A stretch of DNA of 64,000 bases from Ostrinia nubilalis. Taxonomy: Eukaryota; Arthropoda; Insecta; Lepidoptera; Crambidae. Below are positions 13,335-26,599 of this stretch, piece by piece. Positions within the stretch are counted from its first letter, which is position 1, and each line of letters opens with the position of its first letter. Made by a program: the position numbers and the translations under genes. The stretch is taken from assembly GCF_963855985.1 (NCBI RefSeq), contig NC_087092.1:18414001-18478000 (forward strand), written 5' to 3'. The notes under the pieces were generated by a model, which saw nothing but the letters and a program-made list of their open reading frames with translations, had not been told where the DNA came from and ran no database searches.

Positions 13335-13420
13335 GTATGTTGGCCATGTAGGTAATCAATAATTCTTAGGATAGTATAGGAACCTAACCTACTATGACTA
13401 CTGCTCAGAATGCGTTCGTT

Positions 13421-13484
13421 CGTTTCAGCCAAATGACGTCCACTGCTGGACAAAGGCCTCTCCCAAGGTTTTCCATAATGAATG
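13421..13484 (-). pseudogene. LINE 3'-end fragment
   Basis: CGTTTCAGCCAAATGACGTC followed by CACTGCTGGACAAAGGCCTC is the complement of the last codons and 3' end of the RTE-like LINE seen at 4606-4802. Confidence 0.6.
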
Positions 13485-13938
13485 CATACTTACCTACATA
13501 CGTACCTCATTACAAATAAGTAGATTAATTATTTTTTCACTAGACAGCAACCCTAACAGCGTAAGAAGAGTTCAGAGGCACGCGATAGAAAGAGACAAAA
13601 CTTGTAGGTGAATAAAATTGTAGGTACGTAGTGCTGTGCGAGCTGAATTCCACTGTATCGCGTCGTAGCAAGACTCGCATTTATTTAAATCGTCTTACGG
13701 AGTAATCCTTCTGTACCTGTACTATTACTTATTCTGTGCCGTTACCGATAATTATAATTCTCTAGCAAGGACTTGGCGCCGACCGTGAACCTCAAGGTAT
13801 TCTGCAAGTTGCATCGTAATCTGTCGTACCTATTTCTTTTAATATTTCATTTTTGTTCCCTGAAACGTGGTTAAGTAAAAAATAAAACACAGTTTACTTT
13901 TTAATGATGGTACCAATTGTCACCATTTTATTTAATTA

Positions 13939-14953
13939 CTAGCTGTGCCCGCAACTTCGTACGCGTGAAAATAGTTTGACCAATATTTATTTACCATTGA
14001 TAGATAAGACGTATAGATTTAGGTCATAAATAATTTACAGTCTTACCATCATCACTCGAAATAAAATCAATAAATGTAACTTAACAACATGAACACGACC
14101 AACTAGAGGCTCGTTTTAAAGAGATATTGAAGACCAACTGAGACCGGTTTGTAGCGCCTTAAGCAGGACGGACGCAGGAAAGTACATAATATTTAAAAAG
14201 GTAAAAATTAAACATGCAAATTTTAATTAGGTAAAATAATACAATATCAATCTTAAATTATTAGTGCTATTACCTGCAACTATCTGTAAATACAGGGTGT
14301 TTGGCGGAAGGTTTGACAAACTTCGTGGGTGTGTAGGTAAGGTCATTTTAAGAATACAAGTTCGCCCATTTGACTCTAAGTGAACAACTTTTTTTTAATT
14401 GATATTTTTGTTTTTATTTAATTTTTTCCGAAATTTGACCTTCAATTTTTTTCAGAAGCAGTTTCTTCAATTTTTTTTCTCGCGTGTTTTCAACCATATT
14501 TTTTATTTGATATTAATATCGAATATGTATTTAGTCAAATAAAATACATTTCAGATCCAGATAATGATTAGGATAGCTAGTTACGAGCCGCCAAAGTTTA
14601 ACAAAAGTACAAACCTCGATAAAAAATTCAACTTAGAATTCGATTTAAAAAAAATTAAAGGTGATAATGGATTGTCAATGATCTTAAAAACATATCTAGC
14701 TTTTCTTCTTTCCAATGATATTATATCACATCACATGTAGTAATTAGATATTGAAATTCGTCAAAAATTCAAAGTTTATGGAAGAAAATGTAATAATAAT
14801 ACAAAAATTATCCATAATAGTAATAATACTCGAGACTTACTTCAGTCTTTGATACATACGATTAAACTTATTATAGATCAGGTATTTGGCAATGCCCGTA
14901 GCTGATCTTAAATTTTCACGTCTCATCTCTACCCTGTATAATATTAGTGTAGA
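13939..14953 (-). mobile_element. Non-autonomous Helitron, minus strand
   Basis: On the minus strand it starts TCTACACTAATATTATACAG (right edge, 14953) and ends GTACGAAGTTGCGGGCACAG followed by CTAG at 13939, matching the Helitron 5'-TC and CTAG-3' rule. About 1 kb, AT-rich, no coding frame. A CAGGGTGTTTGGCG end at 14296 suggests a further nested element with only one end visible. Confidence 0.6.
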
Positions 14954-16456
14954 TGAGTAAAATGATAAACCTGTATGATTGCTCTCAGTAAGTATGAGAT
15001 TGTGTTTATTGAGAATATATAAATTACTATAATATCATTTCGACCTGTGTGAGAAATAAATATCAACCACAAATGTTGTTAAAAGAAAATTAAAAATATA
15101 GTTGATAGAAAAGTAGAAAAGAGCTTTTACAACAAAAAGGAATATTTTGATGTTTTTAAGTTTCGGTTGTACCTACCTACATGTTTCCTGTTTTTGTTGC
15201 ATGTACTTAATTGACTAAATTAGGTATAGTGTGATTTTAATTTTTTAAAAAATAAACCCATGTAAAGAATCTAACTGTAAATTAACCACCTGAAATCGGA
15301 AAAATTATGGCGATTTTTTAATCACTGTTATCAGTTGTTTTCTTGTTTTCCTGCAATTATTTGAATTTGTTGTTTTATTTCTAGTTATCAGACCACACAA
15401 TTATTATGTATTTGTTTTGTTAATCGGCGCTTAGCAAAGCATCAACATTACATATTTGATGCATAGTATTGCTACTGGCGCCTTCCTCGCACTGCAGTGT
15501 TCAAGGTTGCTCTCGTTTCACAAACGCATCCGTTGAGCAATAACAAGCACATTTTCCTGAAACCGCGCTAACTGGCGATGCAACCGACCCAAATTACCAA
15601 CTGTATTACTAATTGGAAACCAATTTAATTGCGTCAATGCTATTTCAACCGCGTCATTCACATCTATATTCATGCTATCGTTAAGTATTCCCGTAGTAAA
15701 TTAGCATAGTACTACATAAGCACTTGAATCTATCGTCGAAATAAATTGCTCGTATTAAACGACAGTGACGCGCGTAACTTTGATTCCATGGGACCATGAT
15801 TTAATGGGAAAATAAAATTTTTAAATTTAAATTTTAGCTACCTACTAATATGTTTGAAATCACTCAAAAATAATAAGTAAAAATAAAAATAAGTTCCGTA
15901 GGCATCCGCTAAGAAAGGATTTTACGAAACTCTACCCCTAAGGGGGTAAAACGGATCCACGCGTACGAAGTCGCGGGCGGCCGCTAGTTCCAGCATAATA
16001 TTATTAATTCATCAAATAATCACTTCTACAATGGAGAAGTTTCCAATTTTTTTCTTTTAATAAAACTTGAAAATGTAAGTAAGACTAATAATAATTGTGA
16101 AAGAATCATGAAAATTTATCTACGAATAAAGAAGTTACATGGCCCCAAAGTTGCGCACTGTCATTTTCGACAACTCTCCAGGAGTGGCATTGTGGTTGAA
16201 ACTTGAATAGGTGCCGGCACCGGCAGTAGTTCCTGAGATTAGCGCGTTCAAACAAACAACCTCTTCAGCTTTATAATATTAGTATAGAAATAGATAGTAT
16301 AGATGAAAGCTATTTTTTCTATTTATTATGATATAGGGTTGCCTACTTAAATCTAGCCGCAAATAAGGGATGCCAGCTATTTACCGTCGCCGTCATAACA
16401 ATTAAACTTCTATTGTGTCTGGGTTACTGTCCGGGAAAGTGTCAGTGAAATAATAA
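14954..16456. other. Intergenic stretch, repeats only
   Basis: AT-rich. Holds a Helitron 3' end (listed separately) and, near 16265-16290, TATAATATTAGTATAGA, a Helitron 5' end on the minus strand. No gene seen. Confidence 0.5.
15888..15987 (+). mobile_element. Helitron 3'-end fragment
   Basis: The tail GTACGAAGTCGCGGGCGGCC ending in GCTAG|T matches the 3' end of the complete Helitron at 29462-29858. The 5' end was not found. Confidence 0.55.
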
Positions 16457-16579
16457 GACTGAGTTGCACCAACTTGCTTTGTTTGACCGCAACTATAACA
16501 ATAACCGGCGTATTTTGTATGGAGTTTGACAGATTTTCGACGTACTTGTTAAGTTAAAGTAAGATGGTGCAACTCAGCC
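16457..16579. mobile_element. PIF/Harbinger-like MITE, copy 2
   Basis: GACTGAGTTGCACCA and TGGTGCAACTCAGCC termini flanked by TAA on both sides. Length and interior match 7573-7690, so both come from one family. Confidence 0.75.
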
Positions 16580-16743
16580 TAACAAAATCATTTTCTGTTA
16601 TGATGGCAAACAATCCGTTGCCATGACAATTACGTAAATATAGTCTGTAAATGTAAAAAAATAGCAAGAATTTTAGTTTGTTTTTTTAAGTATTTATTTG
16701 TTCATCTAATTCTAAATTAATATTGTCGCCTTTAAAATAGTCC

Positions 16744-17330
16744 TTATTGTACATTGTGCACGTGTGCCAGCGCTATTTCCAATTCGAAGTCTATCTTTGA
16801 GATAGCCTTTACATCTTTTGGCGACGCACGTTTAATATCGTCTGTGCCTATAAAACGACGACCCTTTAAAGTTATTTTTGATTTCGGAAATAGGAACAAG
16901 TCACACACATAAATTTTTGGAAAATTTGGAGACTGGGACATCGTTATAGTATTGTTTTAGCAAAAATTCGCTGCCACTTTTACTCAAAATTCAACAATTT
17001 TAGAACAAATTTTATTGTCATGTGTTTTGCCAAAAAAATCCAAAAAATATTCATGGCATGAGCTAAACGATATGAACATCTTCGCTAATTGTGATTCGAC
17101 GGTTTTTCATAGCCAATTCTTTCTGTTTTTCACATTTTCATCGGTTGGTGATATGCTGGTGCGTCTAGAGCGCTCGTCACCTTGTACGCCTTCATGTGCC
17201 TTCATGGTTTTCTTCAATACAATTTTACCACTCGTAGACCCTTGTTTCACTCATAGCAGTCTGTACAATTCAATGACTTTCATGTCATTTTATAAGTAAA
17301 ACTTGATTCAAATTCTTTGATCCATTTTTC
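16744..17330 (-). pseudogene. mariner transposase, internally deleted
   Basis: The minus strand at 16744-16941 reads CDLFLFPKSKITLKGRRFIG followed by TDDIKRASPKDVKAIS. This is the C-terminal stretch of mariner transposases, where SPDLAPSDYFLFPKLK is normally followed by an ESIEDIK..LKAI block. Further upstream on the same strand (17060-17200) is SPTDENVKNRKELAMKNRRI followed by TISEDVHIV, the mariner helix-turn-helix region with stops. Between them almost the whole catalytic domain is missing. Family from recalled motifs. Confidence 0.6.
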
Positions 17331-17639
17331 CTAACAAACAAAAATCGCCGGACTCGTAAAACATGTCTAACCTAAATGATTGCCACAGAAAAAGTAAACA
17401 ACGAAAAAAAATTTCAGGGGCATATGAACTAATTTAATAAAATTTTAAAAAAATCAATCGCACTCTCCATACTCACGAAATTTTAAAATTCCCCATGTTT
17501 TCTGAATATACCTCGTATGTACTTAAATAACTTCTACCCTACAATGAAATATTTTCTGTTTGCGTAACTTCTAAAATGTTGTGTTTATTTATGAGTCCGT
17601 GAAACGCGAGGCTTTGTAGGTAAAGTGACGGGTCGACAC

Positions 17640-18130
17640 TGCGTTTGTCTCCATTGTTCTAGCGCGGCGCGGGGACAAGGCAGTGCTGCTGGTGTTGAGC
17701 AACGGATGCCTTGAACTTAGCACTCGCGGCGCGGGAGCCGCACGCCGCGACGTTGAATATTACCTGCACTGTGCATTATATCGACGCTCCCCATAAATAT
17801 GTATATAGTCGCGTCACGGACGCCAGCGACGGGACGTCGAAGCGGCTTCGGTATTTATAGTGCGCACCGGCAGCGTCAACGCAGGAGTGCCGCTCGCCGC
17901 TCGCACGCAAACAAACATGCGGCGGTAACAATGTTATCTAAAAATAATACGAGTATGCCATCAAATAATTTAGTCACCGGAGAATCTTAGACATTGGGAC
18001 TGTTCGATTCGTGCGGCTATTTACGCTCGCGAGTGTCCGGCAGAGTGGACCCCAGCGGCCAGCAGGCGGCGCAGCGGGCGCGGGGGCGCGGGCCCCGCAG
18101 AGTTATACAACGTGTTCTGCGAGCGCAAAA
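17640..18130 (+). promoter_or_regulatory. GC-rich island with TATA-like boxes (candidate promoter)
   Basis: A CpG-rich block in AT-rich surroundings carries GTATATAG at 17802-17809 and GTATTTATAG at 17851-17860. About 25-30 bp after the second comes GCGTCAACGCAGG, a reasonable start-site position. No coding exon follows in the window. It may be the first exon of a long gene or an enhancer. Confidence 0.3.
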
Positions 18131-19828
18131 CCTGAAAGTGCAGTCCGGGGAACTTAACAGTAGAAATCGCTTCACAGACACTGATCTTGCTGGCTGGCGA
18201 ATACCTATTTCTTTAATAAGGATCTACTCGTATATCTCTCGATTATTTATCTCAACATCCTTAATAGCACAGGGTCGTGGCTAATTAAAAAAATAATTTA
18301 TTATGCAGAAGTGGAATCCTAACCGCCGAAGAAAAATCGAGAAAACGATACTCATAGTGAATTAGTGACACAATAAGATAGCACTTAACGACATCGTACC
18401 TAACTGTAGGAATGAAGCATGTTTTCACGTCCGCGATAAGTCGTCGATCGTCGGGCGGAGTGCGGCCTTCGGACGCAGCTGCTTAAACACCTTCGCCTCT
18501 GTGCGAGTGTTCAATTTGAATACACCTTGGAAGAAATGCTCAAACTTACAGTTTTTTCTATTATAACCGTACCTATTAATATTACCGGTGAAAATTACGA
18601 AAGGTTGTATGTATTGTTTGTAGCACCAAATTTTTTCATAAACTTATGGTTTTACAACTTTGATTGTCACTGTTTATTTACATAATTATCAACGACATCC
18701 AGGACACATGTGACACATCAATATTGGCTTTCTATAATAAGTATAAGGTGACCTCTGGTTCTAGCTGTTTTTCTTTCAAACACTTTTACAGGTAAGTATA
18801 TCTCATCAACCTACGAGTATAGTTCACTGCTGCACATAGGACTCCTAACTTATTCTGACTTTGACTTTGTTGTTGTCGTATCCATCTGACTGCTGATACT
18901 TAGCGACATTTTCAGAAACTTAATCTCACTTCGAGAACACACTAGAAAATATACGTACCAACTACATAAAACACGGAAAAAGGTATGACGTCTACGCGAC
19001 ATCTGGTCTTTGCTAGAAACGTCAATGAGAACCTCCGGATCGTTACACAATCGCACTCCGATACATCGAATACTAAACAATAGTCAACCGTCAAACCGCC
19101 ATAAGTTCTAAATTATTTTTACTTAAGAGTAAGATGTAAACGTCGCAATTGTACCCTACTCGTACATTCACAATACATTGCAAAAACATTTTTTTTTTTC
19201 GAATTTATTCGTTTTTATTCTTACCTGATACAAACTTTTAACTCCTAGTACGAGATACGAGACAATTAAGGCTTGCACTGTTAAAAACTTACTAGATTTA
19301 ATGTAGAGCTAAGCTTTATTTCACAATTTATTTAATACAAATAAGACTGAACTATTCATTAAATTTATTTATATTTTGAATTGGAATCGTAATTGCTAGT
19401 TAATAAAAATAAATACGATAGCGAAGAAGAATACTTAAAGATAGCCACGCACGAATCAATCAACCAAACAACAAACAAGCCCATATTTAAATTAAGTATT
19501 AGCGTAGGACAGAGATAAAATTAATATCACTTAGTCAACATAACTTACATTAAAGATTGTAAATAACTTAAACTTAGTAGCGGGCATTAAAATAAACTAT
19601 TGTTTACAACAAACTCATAAAACATGAGCAGACCGCACTATCGCACAAAATGAATTAGCTTTAGCCTATGATTTAAGCAAATAATAAAATTGATAATTTA
19701 GTTGAATAATACAAACTAAGATGGATCACGTTAATTCATGTATTTGTCTATCAATAACTGTGCAACGCAAAAGTTTGGCACGTACAAATTACACAGTAGG
19801 CTTAATCTTTAATTATTATACACAGATA

Positions 19829-20098
19829 CACTATTATTAAATTAAAGATTGTTGTTTAAATAGGCTCCGTAACTAATGGACCGGTTTGGACATTTCTTTC
19901 ACCATTAGAATCGTACATTACTTTACACATTAATTTAACGGAAGTTCGCACATTAATTTAACGGAATTTCCGAGCCGAGCCAGCTATTGTAAATAGGTAT
20001 CAAACAGGATACGTTCAGAAATTAATACATATTGCTATTTATATAGATAAGTTAAGACAACATTTTATTGGTCGTATGAAGTTTGCCAGATCAGCTAG
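19829..20098 (+). mobile_element. Helitron-like relic
   Basis: Carries the family interior (GGACCGGTTTGGACATTTC, CACCATTAGAATCGTAC) and ends AGTTTGCCAGATCAGCTAG|T. The 5' end is degraded. Confidence 0.5.
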
Positions 20099-21965
20099 TA
20101 ACTACACATTACCTGACGTTTAAAATGCGAAGTAGAAAAATTAAATTTCCAAAAAATATATTACATATCAGCCTTTTAGTATTTTGTCCATGAGCGTTAC
20201 AGGCCGTTGATGTCTTTTGCACGCGCGAGAGTGGGGCGCGGCGGGCGCGGCGGGCGCGGCAGCGCTAGGCTTCGCGGGCGCGGGGCGTGTAAAGGTAAAG
20301 GGCAAACGAGTTGCTTTGTGTTCATTAAAGATTGCTCAAAAATACTACAGCGTTTAAATTTCAATTTGTAACAATGCATGTACTCGCATGTGTTACAGTA
20401 AAACTCATAATGGATCAACACTTTTGACTGCAAAATTCAAATAAAAGTGGTTTTGACCGATGACCTTGGTCACTGAGTTTTCTGAATAAAGAAAACTTCT
20501 GAATAAAATAACTAATTAATGACATGCGACAGAAATATGCTACATATTTTGACTGAGGTATAGATAGAGTTAGAAATTTGGCTCTACATGAAATCCGATA
20601 ACTTTATCACAGTGTGAGCCAAACAGTTCGTCTTTCGGCATTTTACATGAAAATGTTTTGGTGGGATTTTCTGTCTATAAATAAAACTAGCTTTGAATGT
20701 CGATTACATACAATAAGTAAATTTAAAAAAATCACTACTATCACTATCGCATAACGTCCATAACGTATTCTCTTTTAAAAGCTGAACTTGTACAAAGCCC
20801 TGTCTAGCGTAAAATGGGCGCATAAAAACTTCTGACGGTTGGACTGGAGGCAAAAACCAGCAGTAAAAAGGTCCGCCTCGACTGCCCGCGCAGTTGAATG
20901 ATTTAAAAACATTGCAAGTGGATAATTGCATTTTATTATGTACAAAAAAACGTTTCTTTGCAACCAGTGTCGATGGAGCCGTTATTAAACACTTTTGAGT
21001 TGAGACTGTTTAGGTAGCATGCATGGCAAAAGCACGGTAATAATATCATACAGTATTGTAACAAAAGTATTCTAAAAACTTTAATATAGCTGTTGAGTTT
21101 CTTGATAAATAAATAGAATAGATTTGAAAATTGGCAAATTAAATGGCTGTTATTAAAATTAATTTGCAAAAAAAAACATTAAATGAATTGAACAGCATAA
21201 AAGGTTTTGCATGCCAAAAAAAATCGGTCTACAACCCTTGATAAAAACAATTAACCAATATCAATCTGCTTCTACTTTATCATTTGTCTGCTTAATAAAC
21301 AGACGAGGTGCAATATTAGCTCGCTTTTGCAAGATTGGTCAGCAGATAAAACATATTCTTTTAGCAGTTTAAAAAAGAGGTTCGTTCGTTTCCATATTAA
21401 AAGAAACGCTACGTTTCTAAATAGGATTAAGTTTGATTCGACTAGTTAGGTTTTCATCTAACTAACTTACCATAGAAAATATTTTGTCTAATTTTTAGCT
21501 TGAATATTTATGACAATCACAATGATATTGTTTTCTTACTGAAACTTTCTTTTACTGATACTTGATATTGGCGTAATTATTACAAAACTATAAAACTATT
21601 TAATTATATTTATTATGTGTGTATCTTGAATACACGCACTCCCAATAAAAAGTTTAAAATAGAATGATCTTTGTAAGAGTTGCGCCCATTTTGTGAATGG
21701 TCAGCAAAGTTTTATTGCGCTTTTTCGATGGACAAAATGTAATATCCATCTTATAATTATTTATGACTGGCTGGTTACCAACATTTTATTGATCGTACGT
21801 AGGTCGCTCAATGCAGCTTACGATATTAATCTGCTGACCAAAATAATAGTTAAGAAATATAATAGTTGTGTTTTAGCATTTGATATCATAATTGAACAGT
21901 ATCTTTTAAATGCCATATAACCTAGTGTCTTCAAAACTCGGGCCAATAGATAGATAGTTTCAACC

Positions 21966-22290
21966 GCCTCTGTAGTCTAGTGGTAAGACCACCTGCTTCA
22001 GAAGCAGAGGTCCTGGGTTCGATTCCCAGTGGGGGCAGATTTTTCTGTTGGGTTTGGTTGGTGGTAGGGCTTGTTCTAAGTCCGCCTGGCTAGCTACCAC
22101 CATCTTAACTAAGTCTGTCGCCATAACAACAATATTACAGCATTGTTGTGTTCCGGCAGTTAGAGGTAAGATAGCCAGTTCGTCCATGGTTGAGGATTCC
22201 GGGTGAAGCTCGCTCCCACCTTCGGCCTGAGCATCACTTACCATCAGGTGAGATACAGGCCAAGAGCTTCCTCGTTGTGGATAAAAAAAA
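21966..22290 (+). mobile_element. tRNA-derived SINE
   Basis: The head (21966-22037) folds like a 72-nt tRNA: a 7-bp acceptor stem with several G-U pairs, a D arm around GTCTAGTGGTAAGAC, a loop TTCAGAA, and a T arm CTGGG-TTCGATT-CCCAG. The loop would read CAG (Leu), but there is no long variable arm and there is a mismatch in the anticodon stem, so it is not a functional tRNA-Leu. A body ending TTACCATCAGGTGAGATACA and an A8 tract follow, as in SINE tails. Confidence 0.65.
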
Positions 22291-25200
22291 TATGTCTATG
22301 TTTTGAGCGCAGTGAGAGCGCTGACGTAATAGTGTATCTCGCACATCACACGTTCGCTTTATCACGTTTGTTTTCTATGTTGATATTTGCGTTTATTTGT
22401 TAAAGTGCGTTTGTGGCAAGCATCGAAGCGTCGATGTGGCGCAGGGCGGCGCGGTGTGGCGCGATAAGACGCGGCGCGGGCGCAGCACATGTGTCCGCCA
22501 CACGCCCGCGTCACGTGGCACGCTACACACTTGTTTATTGCTTCATTTTACCTATACGCGGATTCCTCGTTAATGTAGTATTAACAATGTGATATGACAA
22601 GACAAAACTGTAGTCAATAATATGGACTTTAGATGAAACTAAAAGAGCATCAAGTTCTTTAGTCATTAACAAGGATTCAATAATATCGAGGATATAATAT
22701 TTATTTATGTTGTTTTGTGAGTTGGTAGTTTACCCTATGTAATGAATTATTTAATCAACTGCAATTTCTAGAGATGCATTTCAGAACAGTCCAGGATTAA
22801 TAGGTTTAAGTTTATAGGGGTTGTTCGAAGCGTCCATGCGTGAGTACACAGGGTCACCGCAGCCACAACACGCCGCGATAGCGTCTCTCGCCCCGCGGCC
22901 CGCGCGTCGCCAGATAACGACCGTTATCGCCGAATACGCGTTCAGATATTTGTCACTTCAATAATAATATCACCGGCATCTACTAACTAGCAACATTCAT
23001 ATTATATTCTTACGCGGCAAAAAGAAATTAATCAATCAGCAGAAGCATTTGCCACAACGATCGCACACATCAGACGTATGGCGTAAAGAAGAACGATCCC
23101 ACCGTGAGGGGCCGTGACAAGTCTGGTGACCATTTTAGCATCAGGCGCGTATTAATAGCGCGACCGGCAACAATGCTGCGTGCAACGACTCGGCGATATG
23201 ATATTTGTGTCGCGATCGCATGCGCCCGATGGGCAATAAACATTGTTTTATGCGAGGGCGAGTCGGCCCGCCCCCCGGCTTATTAATAACATTATACTCG
23301 ATTAGGCATGTCCCTCCAGGCGCCCGGGGACGACTCACTGCGTTACGTCATCGCCTGAAATACGCGTGTATGAGCAGCGCCCGCGCCCGCGCCCGCCGCC
23401 GCTCCCGCGCCCGCGTGCGCGCACGCGCCGCAGCGCCGCGGCCCGACGAGGACAGAATAAAACCGGCCGCTGTTAGTGCCAAACTCGCGGTCAACGACTC
23501 CCGAAATAGATGCACAACGCGCGCACCTACCTATAGGAAATTAAGAACCGGTCCCGCCGGCGACACTCCGATACCGATAAAAATTCAATTGGAAAGCGGA
23601 ATCCACCTGAGCGATTAATTTACTGCAGCTTTCACCGGCATTTATCGAGTCTCGTCCACGTAGGCGAAGTCGGGTCTCGGTAGGATGCTGCGATAGGGAG
23701 GAGGCGGCATGCGGCGGCGGCGTGCGGCGGATGCGCCGAGCCCGCGATAACCCGCTGTCCTCGCCGGGCGCAGTATCGCTGACCCCCGCCCCGGCGCGAT
23801 ACGGCGCGCCGGCGTGCAGCCCGGCCGCGACGCGCGCTCGACATTGGCCAATGTCACCGCTCCTGCGCCACCGACCGACGCCAGACGCCACATGAGCCTA
23901 ACAGTTTTGTATCTTCAGTGTTTCTCAACTGGCAAATTATAAATTCAAATTATCTCGGCGTTGGGCAACGATTTCTAACATAATTCAAAACATAGTCGAG
24001 CGCTAGAAGCGGAAGTGATAATGTCTAATTAAGTGGCATGGAATTGAGGTTGCATCTAAATGGCCAGAAAGCAGCTCCTCGAGAGGAGAGCGCGGTGAAG
24101 GCTCGGACCTTGACCCACATCTTTATATTCGGAAAGCCAAAACTTTCCACCCGCTTATGAATAATGCACAGCATCACAGTCGAATAATCCATGTCTTCAG
24201 TGAATTCTAAACACATGCCTAGATGTGCGTGCGAGCGCCTCTACCACCTCTGACATCGTGGCATGGCGACGCCGTGGTCGCGACTACGCCGACTTCAGTT
24301 ATCAAAAAATATGTCCGTTAAAAGCTTTCTTCTGATAGATAAACGAAGATAACACAATTGATTAAGGAATATTCTTAATCGAAGTGTAACAAAATAACTC
24401 GATTTTAACAATACATTATAGCATACGCAACAGGCGTTCTGCCTAGGTAAACGAGTCACAGCGCAAACAGACACTGCGCGGCCGGCCTCAGGAACATCGT
24501 GTGCGGAGTTAATGAGTTGAAAACGCGTGCTCATTGCCCGCCACGAGGAATTTTAATTAGTTAAGTGGGTTACGTGAGCGACGACGGGGAAACGCAACAG
24601 TGCGCGGATTATTTCGATAGCATCGCCTCGGAAGCGCCCGTAACGTAGCGTATACGTTACGAATATCTACATTGAGTACAAATGCAGACTGTGATTATTA
24701 GGACATGATGATTCAGAGCATTAAAGATTGTAAGTGACCGGTTTGATACTTGTTACTGATAAATAAGTAAATACTTGCCATAAAGTTTGTTAGAATAGTA
24801 AGCCCCTAGAGTCCTGTATCTATTAGTTTAGCATGTTTTATCTGCGGAAGTCAAGCCAAACATCGTGCCTCATCGAAGTCAGCGTCCGCGCGAAAGAGCA
24901 TCGATACTAATAGCCGGCGGCAGGCGACACGTGTGCCGCTGCTTTCACGGGCACTTTTGGGAGGGACCGGTTGCTCGGACAGTTTATTGCTTTCAATGTG
25001 TCTTAAGTAGTAGATACATTTGGACGACAAAATAACCAGTTACCAAACGACCACAAAGGAGTTTCGAAAACGTCACTAGATTTAGGAGCCAAACAACGTC
25101 TACGATAACCAACGTGCGTTCCAATCAACGTTTAAAAACTAACGATCCCAAATATCATGCAACAACATTCGTTATTTTCCTTATTTTTACCAGTTTCGAA

Positions 25201-26342
25201 CACGTTTCCAGTGCAAAAATAATTAATTGAGATAGTCATCATTAACAATACTTTAATTGGGTATTAATACGGAAAATAACGATTGCCATCAATGTTCAAT
25301 TTACAACATAATAAGTAGGTACACGTTAAAAATATTACTTTCATGGTATCACGTGAACGAGTGATAAAATGTGATTTTCATGAAATTTACAATTAAGCCG
25401 AAAATAGCAAGTTTTAAAATCCTTATGACCAGTCGTTCACTATTTTAAAAACTATGAATTACAATGGCCACACATCGAATGAGAGCATAAACATATGGAT
25501 GTGGCAGCACGAGACATATGCGCCGGCGCGGGCGCGCAGGCCGTTCGAAAGCGGCCCAGGACCGGTCCAACACATGTGACGTAATGCGCACGGCAGCAAC
25601 ACAGCACATCCTCGCCGGCGCCCAGCTGCGGCCCCGGGCGCGGCGCCCGCGGCGGCGGCGGCTCCCGGCCGTTACCTGCACGACGCTGGCCGAGCTCGTC
25701 CTGGGGCCTGGGCGCCGCCGTCTCCGGTAAATATAAACCGACGTCGTCCGACCGGTTCCGCGACCGGGCAGAATTCCTCTCGATGAACGTGGAGCGCGGA
25801 CGACATCTTTACCTGACAGTATTAGAAAATAACTATACGACTCTAATGCTGCCCGGTAAGATGCGAACCGAAACTCCAAAGTGTGGTCGTGGTCGGTGAC
25901 GGTGGACGGTGGACTGCAGACGGTGGACGACGGCGACGCGCGGGTCGACGCGGCCGAGCGCGAGGCGCGTGCAGCCGGCAGCGGCGCGCATCACGGACTG
26001 GGGCCGGCGGCGGCGCGCGGCCGCAGCGCTGCCGCCGGCGCGGTGCGTGCGCCGGAGCTGGGTGCGGCGGAGGCGGCGCCGCCGCTCGCCCGCCCCACGC
26101 CCGGCCGGCGCCTGGCGCCTCCCACCCCGCGCACCCTGCCTGCTGCTGAGGAGGTTATCGATTCCACCGATAGATCTTCCAAACGGACCAGCTCTAATCA
26201 ACGTGACCCCGGTTTCGTGACATGTGTCGTATGTATGCAGTTGCTTCACAACAACCCCTACTTAAACTTGGCTGGCTGACGACAGTTGATATGCAACTTA
26301 AAATTGCAAATCAAGTACTTTTTAATGCACCTAAACTATTGT
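22291..26342. other. Intergenic stretch with CpG-rich islands
   Basis: GC-rich blocks near 22430-22540, 22850-22920, 23340-23900 and 25505-26160 alternate with AT-rich DNA. The long overlapping frames in the islands occur in several frames on both strands, are rich in Arg, Ala and Pro, and look like composition artefacts. No exon could be supported. Confidence 0.45.
25505..26160 (-). promoter_or_regulatory. CpG island, candidate minus-strand promoter
   Basis: The most GC-rich block of the left half. On the minus strand, GGTTTATATTTACC near 25728-25741 is a TATA-like element, and about 70 bp downstream GTGCAG|GTAACG at about 25674 is a fair splice donor. This arrangement fits a non-coding first exon transcribed leftwards, but no downstream coding exon was found. 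Speculative. Confidence 0.25.
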
Positions 26343-26350
26343 ACCTACCC

Positions 26351-26516
26351 CAGTCCTGGATCTGTCAATAGGCCGTATAGGCCGCGGCCTAGGGGCGGCA
26401 GCGTCCTAGGGGCGGCAGATTTCAGATGACGCTTACTCGATTTCAGAAGATAAAAGTTAAATAAAGATCCAACCCCACCCTAGCCTACGGGCGGCAAAAC
26501 TGTAAATCCGCCACTG
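26351..26516. mobile_element. hAT-type MITE with exact 8-bp target duplication
   Basis: Ends CAGTCCTGGATCTG and TGTAAATCCGCCACTG, flanked by ACCTACCC at 26343-26350 and again at 26517-26524. The CAGTGGCGGATTTACA end is typical of hAT MITEs. Confidence 0.8.
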
Positions 26517-26599
26517 ACCTACCCTTTGCAAAGGATAACTTTGACTTGACTTGGTTTAAGAATATTTTGGAATTTTAATACAGGTGAATTTAGCCCAAC

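Larger units (their letters stand above)
17331..21965. other. Intergenic stretch, one GC-rich island
   Basis: Apart from the island at 17640-18130, a Helitron relic at 19829-20098 and a GC-rich patch near 20220-20290, this is AT-rich sequence with no supported exon. Open frames at 18850-19080 and 20704-21169 (minus) are short and resemble no family I know. Confidence 0.5.

Noticed and set aside
21966..22037. tRNA-Leu (CAG) gene
   Set aside because: No long variable arm as required for tRNA-Leu, a mismatch in the anticodon stem, a wobble-rich acceptor stem, and a SINE body with an A tract attached.
25833..26279. Overlapping 88-138 residue frames on both strands
   Set aside because: Open in several frames at once, Arg/Ala/Pro-rich, no family resemblance: effect of very high GC content.
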